The translations under genes and the position numbers were made by a program. A model generated the notes under the pieces. It worked only from the letters and a program-made list of their open reading frames with translations. It was not told the DNA's origin and did no database searches. Below are positions 61,593-64,000 of a stretch of DNA of 64,000 nt, one piece after another; position 1 is the stretch's first letter, and every line of letters begins with the position of its first letter. This stretch comes from Psychrobacillus vulpis (GTDB lineage Bacteria > Bacillota > Bacilli > Bacillales_A > Planococcaceae). The stretch lies in NCBI RefSeq assembly GCF_006861825.1, contig NZ_VDGI01000005.1, positions 1 through 64,000 on the forward strand. The letters run 5' to 3'.

Positions 61593-61626
61593 TGAGTTAA
61601 CAAACAAACAGAGTAAAGTTAACTCA
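61593..61626. promoter_or_regulatory. BirA-like operator upstream of bioY
   Basis: TGAGTTAAC, 16 bases, GTTAACTCA: an exact 9-base inverted repeat whose TTAAC/GTTAA core and spacing resemble the Gram-positive BirA site. It ends 21 bases before the bioY start, fitting biotin-dependent repression. Confidence 0.72.
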
Positions 61627-61647
61627 TTTTACATAGGGGGAATCAAA

Positions 61648-62187
61648 ATGAGAAACGACCGTTTAAAAATGATGATTGTTGCTGCTTTATTCGCTGCAAT
61701 TATATCAGTTGCAGCTCAAATAATGATTAATATTCCACCAGTACCGTTCACGTTAATGACGATCGCAGTCATGTTAACAGCAACGATTCTTGGGAAGAAG
61801 TATGGAACATTGGCAGTTACAGTTTATGTATTAATGGGTGCAGTTGGCATTCCTGTCTATGCTGGAATGAAAGGTGGATTTGGAATCATATTAGGTCCTA
61901 CGGGTGGATATTTAATAGCAATCATTCCTGCAGCATTTTTCATTGGTTGGTATTTAGAGAAGTTTGGACATACGAAAGTACACGCTATTGTAGCGAATAT
62001 GGTGGCAGTATTCATTATATTAATTATTGGTACGCTTTGGCTTAAGGTGGTAGCAGATTTACCTTGGGACGGTGCGATAAAAGGCGGAATGCTTCCGTTT
62101 ATACTCCCAGACTTAGCAAAAGCAGTTGTGGCAGCAGTTTTAGGTATTATTATAAGAAATCGTTTAGTAGCAGCAAAATTAATATAA
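61648..62187 (+). CDS. bioY: Biotin transporter BioY
   Basis: A 179-residue membrane S-component of the biotin ECF transporter with about six spans. Conserved parts: AQIMINIPPVPFTLMTIAVM and GAVGIPVYAGMKGGFGIILG with PTGGYLIAI, the BioY signature. The C terminus (LPFILPDLAKAVVAAVLGII) is normal. The ATG follows AGGGGGAAT. No ATPase or T-component gene is adjacent, as usual for Bacillales. Confidence 0.93.
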   Translation: MRNDRLKMMIVAALFAAIISVAAQIMINIPPVPFTLMTIAVMLTATILGKKYGTLAVTVYVLMGAVGIPVYAGMKGGFGIILGPTGGYLIAIIPAAFFIGWYLEKFGHTKVHAIVANMVAVFIILIIGTLWLKVVADLPWDGAIKGGMLPFILPDLAKAVVAAVLGIIIRNRLVAAKLI

Positions 62188-62188
62188 A

Positions 62189-62226
62189 AATCATGCTCCG
62201 GGGCAGTTCGGAGCATGATTTTTTAG
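62189..62226 (+). terminator. Terminator of bioY
   Basis: AATCATGCTCCG and CGGAGCATGATT pair around GGGCAGTT, followed by TTTT. Confidence 0.88.
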
Positions 62227-62303
62227 TATTAGGGGTAAAGTAGAAAATATTCCTACTTGCTTCATTGCCTCTCCATTTTAAGAAGAGGATGTTGTCGCTT
62301 TGA

Positions 62304-62522
62304 TTAGGGGTATCGTTCTTCACTTAAAGATCGATTTTTTGTGTGGTGGTGGTATTGTTCATCTTGTATTTGAATATTGAGCTCTTCCACTGGAATGGAG
62401 TCAACCGTTTGCATATCTTCATGCATATCAAACAAACTTTCTTTCGTTGTACGTACTCCATCGGGATTATCTAGAAAGCGCCCTTGTGCATCTTTTCGAA
62501 CCTTATCCTTCATTTTTGACAA
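62304..62522 (-). CDS. Small acidic hypothetical protein
   Basis: A 72-residue soluble protein (DAQGRFLDNPDGVRTTKESL, IPVEELNIQIQDEQYHHHTK) with no recognised family. The first codon is TTG at 62522 or ATG at 62513; neither has a clear ribosome site. It overlaps the 3' end of the DUF3243 gene, so translation could be coupled. A real gene is likely but not certain. Confidence 0.5.
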   Translation of the reverse strand: MSKMKDKVRKDAQGRFLDNPDGVRTTKESLFDMHEDMQTVDSIPVEELNIQIQDEQYHHHTKNRSLSEERYP

Positions 62523-62817
62523 GGTTCAAAAGCATATGGCTAAGTGCTTGCTGTTGTTCTTTGTTTCCACTATTCCATAATTGTTGTAATAAATGTTCTT
62601 CTCTGTTACGAGGTTCTTCATGTGCTGCTAAATATCCAGCAACTTTTTCGGTTGCTTTTGCTAATACTTCTTCACTTAATCCCATTTTTTCACCAGCAGC
62701 TACTTTGCCGGATAAATAGGACTTGAAGGAAGAGAAATTTTTTAATATCTCTTCTTTTTCTTCAGTACCAATACTATTCAGTTTTTGTTCCACTCGTTCA
62801 TCTATTTTGTTTCCCAA
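62503..62817 (-). CDS. DUF3243 family protein
   Basis: A 104-residue helical cytoplasmic protein of DUF3243 (FKSYLSGKVAAGEKMGLSEE, KVAGYLAAHEEPRNREEHLL). Function unknown; B. subtilis YmfJ is a relative. The ATG follows AAAGGAGTGAG. It is the first gene of a small minus-strand unit with the 72-residue protein. Confidence 0.82.
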   Translation of the reverse strand: MGNKIDERVEQKLNSIGTEEKEEILKNFSSFKSYLSGKVAAGEKMGLSEEVLAKATEKVAGYLAAHEEPRNREEHLLQQLWNSGNKEQQQALSHMLLNLVKNEG

Positions 62818-62897
62818 GTCATCTCACTCCTTTTATTTTGAACTCTTATTAGCTATTCCCAAAGCATTATCAAAAATTCATTTTTTTTTAAGTTTTT

Positions 62898-63587
62898 TTA
62901 ATCGAGTGGACAAAAACCGCATTTTTGTAGACCAGGAATATCTTTTGAAAAACAACAAGTCGTTCGTACTCTTGTGTTTATTAATTCTGATGGACTTTTG
63001 CCTTTTAAATAATTTGTCAAAAGGTTTTTAGAAGAAAATGATGTCCAAATGGACGAATGTTGCAGAAGGTTCCAGTCTTCGGCTGCATTTTCTGCTATGA
63101 CCGGATTTTCTAAAAAAACGTAATAATGCCATAACAAATAGCTAAAAACATTTTCCCAAAGAGTAATAGGAGAGATACTACATTGTGAGCGAAGTAGCTT
63201 AATAATGGAATGACATTGATGTTCCCATACTAGTCTTACATCTTCTATACGATCTTCTTTCACTTCTCGGAAAAACTCTAATGGTATCACTGTACTAATC
63301 GTTTTGTTTCCATACTCTTTCGTTGCAAAAAATTGAATTTGCTCAAGAGGGCCATCCCAAATTTCATCATACAAAGTCATCATATAAAACTGCATAGAAA
63401 TGAACATTCCTACTCTTCTCATGAAAAAGGATGCAGCAATTGGATCGTTCGAAGCTCCTGAAATTAGTTTTATAATAGGAAGTGCAGTATTTACATTTTT
63501 GGCATGAAAAAGAGGAGTGCTGGAAGACTCAAAATACACACTATAATTATGAAATTGTCGGATTTGATCGTTCGTTAAAGTAGTCAT
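62898..63587 (-). CDS. FhuF-type (2Fe-2S) ferric iron reductase-like protein
   Basis: A 229-residue protein whose C terminus has the FhuF signature Cys-Cys-x10-Cys-x2-Cys (TTCCFSKDIPGLQKCGFCPL), which binds the [2Fe-2S] cluster of siderophore-iron reductases. The remainder is helical (FFMRRVGMFISMQFYMMTLY, ENVFSYLLWHYYVFLENPVI), as in the family. The protein is probably cytoplasmic and releases iron from imported ferric siderophores. The ATG at 63587 is preferred over TTG at 63602. A Fur box lies 45-59 bases upstream, so iron regulation is expected. Confidence 0.8.
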   Translation of the reverse strand: MTTLTNDQIRQFHNYSVYFESSSTPLFHAKNVNTALPIIKLISGASNDPIAASFFMRRVGMFISMQFYMMTLYDEIWDGPLEQIQFFATKEYGNKTISTVIPLEFFREVKEDRIEDVRLVWEHQCHSIIKLLRSQCSISPITLWENVFSYLLWHYYVFLENPVIAENAAEDWNLLQHSSIWTSFSSKNLLTNYLKGKSPSELINTRVRTTCCFSKDIPGLQKCGFCPLD

Positions 63588-63618
63588 ACAAATAGTATAC
63601 AATTATTTCATAAAAGTG

Positions 63619-63647
63619 TTGACAATTTAATTGAAAATGATTATCAT
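63619..63647 (+). promoter_or_regulatory. Fur-controlled promoter of the candidate small RNA
   Basis: TTGACA at 63619 and TATCAT at 63642 with a 17-base spacer. The Fur box TGAAAATGATTATCA (63632-63646) overlaps spacer and -10, the classical repression position. The same box lies upstream of the divergent FhuF-like gene. Confidence 0.8.
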
Positions 63648-63653
63648 TACCAT

Positions 63654-63799
63654 ATAGAAACTTACTCTTAATGTGAGAAGGTTCTTACCAGCGACTTTTC
63701 TCCAAATTGTAGCTGATCATTCGCACACTTAACCCCCTCGACGTTAAGATAGTGCATTCATGTACTTCGGTAACCCATTTTGGTTACCGAATTTTTTTT
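63654..63799 (+). ncRNA. Candidate Fur-repressed small RNA
   Basis: From the expected start near 63654 to the T-run at 63799 (about 145 nt) there is no convincing reading frame. A hairpin CTTAAC / GTTAAG at 63728-63748 exposes a loop CCCCTCGAC, well suited to pair with G-rich ribosome sites. A strong terminator closes it. The pattern (Fur promoter, C-rich loop, terminator) resembles FsrA of B. subtilis, though homology was not tested. Confidence 0.6.
63766..63799 (+). terminator. Terminator of the candidate small RNA
   Basis: TTCGGTAACC, six-base loop, GGTTACCGAA, then eight T. Confidence 0.92.
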
Positions 63800-63901
63800 A
63801 TGTCTAAAAGAACAACTGATTATATATTTTAATTACAAATTATGTAATAAAAATATAAACTTAGGAAAATATATATGAAGAATTTCACTAAGACTAATGC
63901 A

Positions 63902-63930
63902 TTGACTTTGAAATTTACTGCATCTATAAT
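63902..63930 (+). promoter_or_regulatory. Strong promoter at the window edge
   Basis: TTGACT and TATAAT with a 17-base spacer. It reads out of the window; the leader begins with a small hairpin AGGTATGAAGTACCT at about 63952-63966. The gene it drives is not visible. Confidence 0.7.
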
Positions 63931-64000
63931 TTTCAGAATATAGCGTTTATTAGGTATGAAGTACCTGATGAATTAGAAATTATGAGGATAGGTGAGTGAG

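Larger units (their letters stand above)
60748..61647. other. Repeat-dense intergenic region before bioY
   Basis: Two nearly identical family A elements (60778-60894, 61137-61253), a family C element (61377-61508), and the bioY promoter region with a BirA-like operator. Open frames here come from repeat sequence; none has a ribosome site. Confidence 0.8.

Noticed and set aside
63756-63800. Small peptide frame starting ATG near 63759 in the candidate small RNA
   Set aside because: No ribosome site, and the frame runs through the terminator hairpin.
1-64000. CRISPR arrays, tRNA or rRNA genes, insertion sequences with transposase
   Set aside because: No regularly spaced direct repeats, cloverleaf-like genes, rRNA motifs or transposase frames were recognised by eye.

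Overview
The window looks like the chromosome of a low-GC, Gram-positive, aerobic rod of the order Bacillales, most likely family Planococcaceae (Psychrobacillus, Lysinibacillus or Sporosarcina type). This is inferred from AT-rich coding sequence, strong AGGAGG-type ribosome sites, frequent TTG and GTG starts, Bacillus-type gene families (XtrA, YwbE, YqxD, the YrkD-J sulfur cluster, YkkCD, DUF2187, DUF3243) and many GC-rich palindromic dispersed repeats. No rRNA, tRNA, CRISPR array or recognisable insertion sequence was seen.

Layout. 1-550: repeats and two hairpins. 552-4830: an M48 protease with ankyrin repeats, divergent from an NMT1-type ABC importer (permease, ATPase, lipoprotein). 4890-10850: YqxD, then a glycerophosphodiester phosphodiesterase beside a four-gene Ugp-type glycerol-3-phosphate importer. 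10948-14134: tRNA hydroxylase TrhO, an acetyltransferase, D-serine dehydratase and a small membrane protein. 14294-17818: a PBSX-like prophage remnant that keeps repressor, ImmA, XtrA, Xpf-type sigma factor, a membrane protein, a holin and an amidase, but no packaging, head or tail gene. 17971-23462: a CstR-controlled sulfane-sulfur detoxification cluster with DsrE, rhodanese, TusA, MBL-rhodanese and TauE proteins. 23847-27400: GntR and ArsR regulator pairs, cyclophilin and YwbE. 27431-33256: peptide or acyl-amino-acid handling genes (M20 aminoacylase, NhaC, dipeptide epimerase, GNAT) with a divergent regulator of unusual architecture. The same two-part motif (CGAC-N7-CGACAA) occurs before nhaC and between the regulator and the epimerase. 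33839-42916: MFS exporter, guanidine-I riboswitch with two SMR exporters, a broken membrane gene, a 554-residue orphan membrane protein, a MerR/MFS drug-efflux pair, SDR reductase, phytoene/squalene-synthase-like enzyme and ferritin.

42930-47040 holds an RpiR regulator, a class III aminotransferase and three copies of a structured repeat whose hairpin stems differ in sequence but remain self-complementary. 47043-50210 is an ECF sigma/anti-sigma locus with small membrane genes (one frameshifted) and a DUF2268 protease. 50387-60747 is mostly housekeeping: rRNA methyltransferase, RecQ, DbpA, AraC regulator, Nudix, AI-2E-type transporter, DUF1992. 60778-63602 has near-identical repeat copies, BioY with a BirA-like operator, DUF3243, and a FhuF-type iron reductase. 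Divergent from the reductase, a Fur box overlaps a promoter that leads to a roughly 145-nt non-coding transcript. It has a C-rich hairpin loop and an intrinsic terminator, and is a candidate Fur-repressed small RNA similar in logic to FsrA.

The strongest items for a second look are the candidate Fur small RNA (63619-63799), the structured repeat family (42936-43085, 43265-43490, 46804-47035), the PBSX remnant reduced to control and lysis genes, the shared operator of the orphan regulator, the M48-ankyrin fusion, and the two single-mutation gene breaks (36347 and 49053). All start sites, domains and motifs were read by eye; no database search was run.
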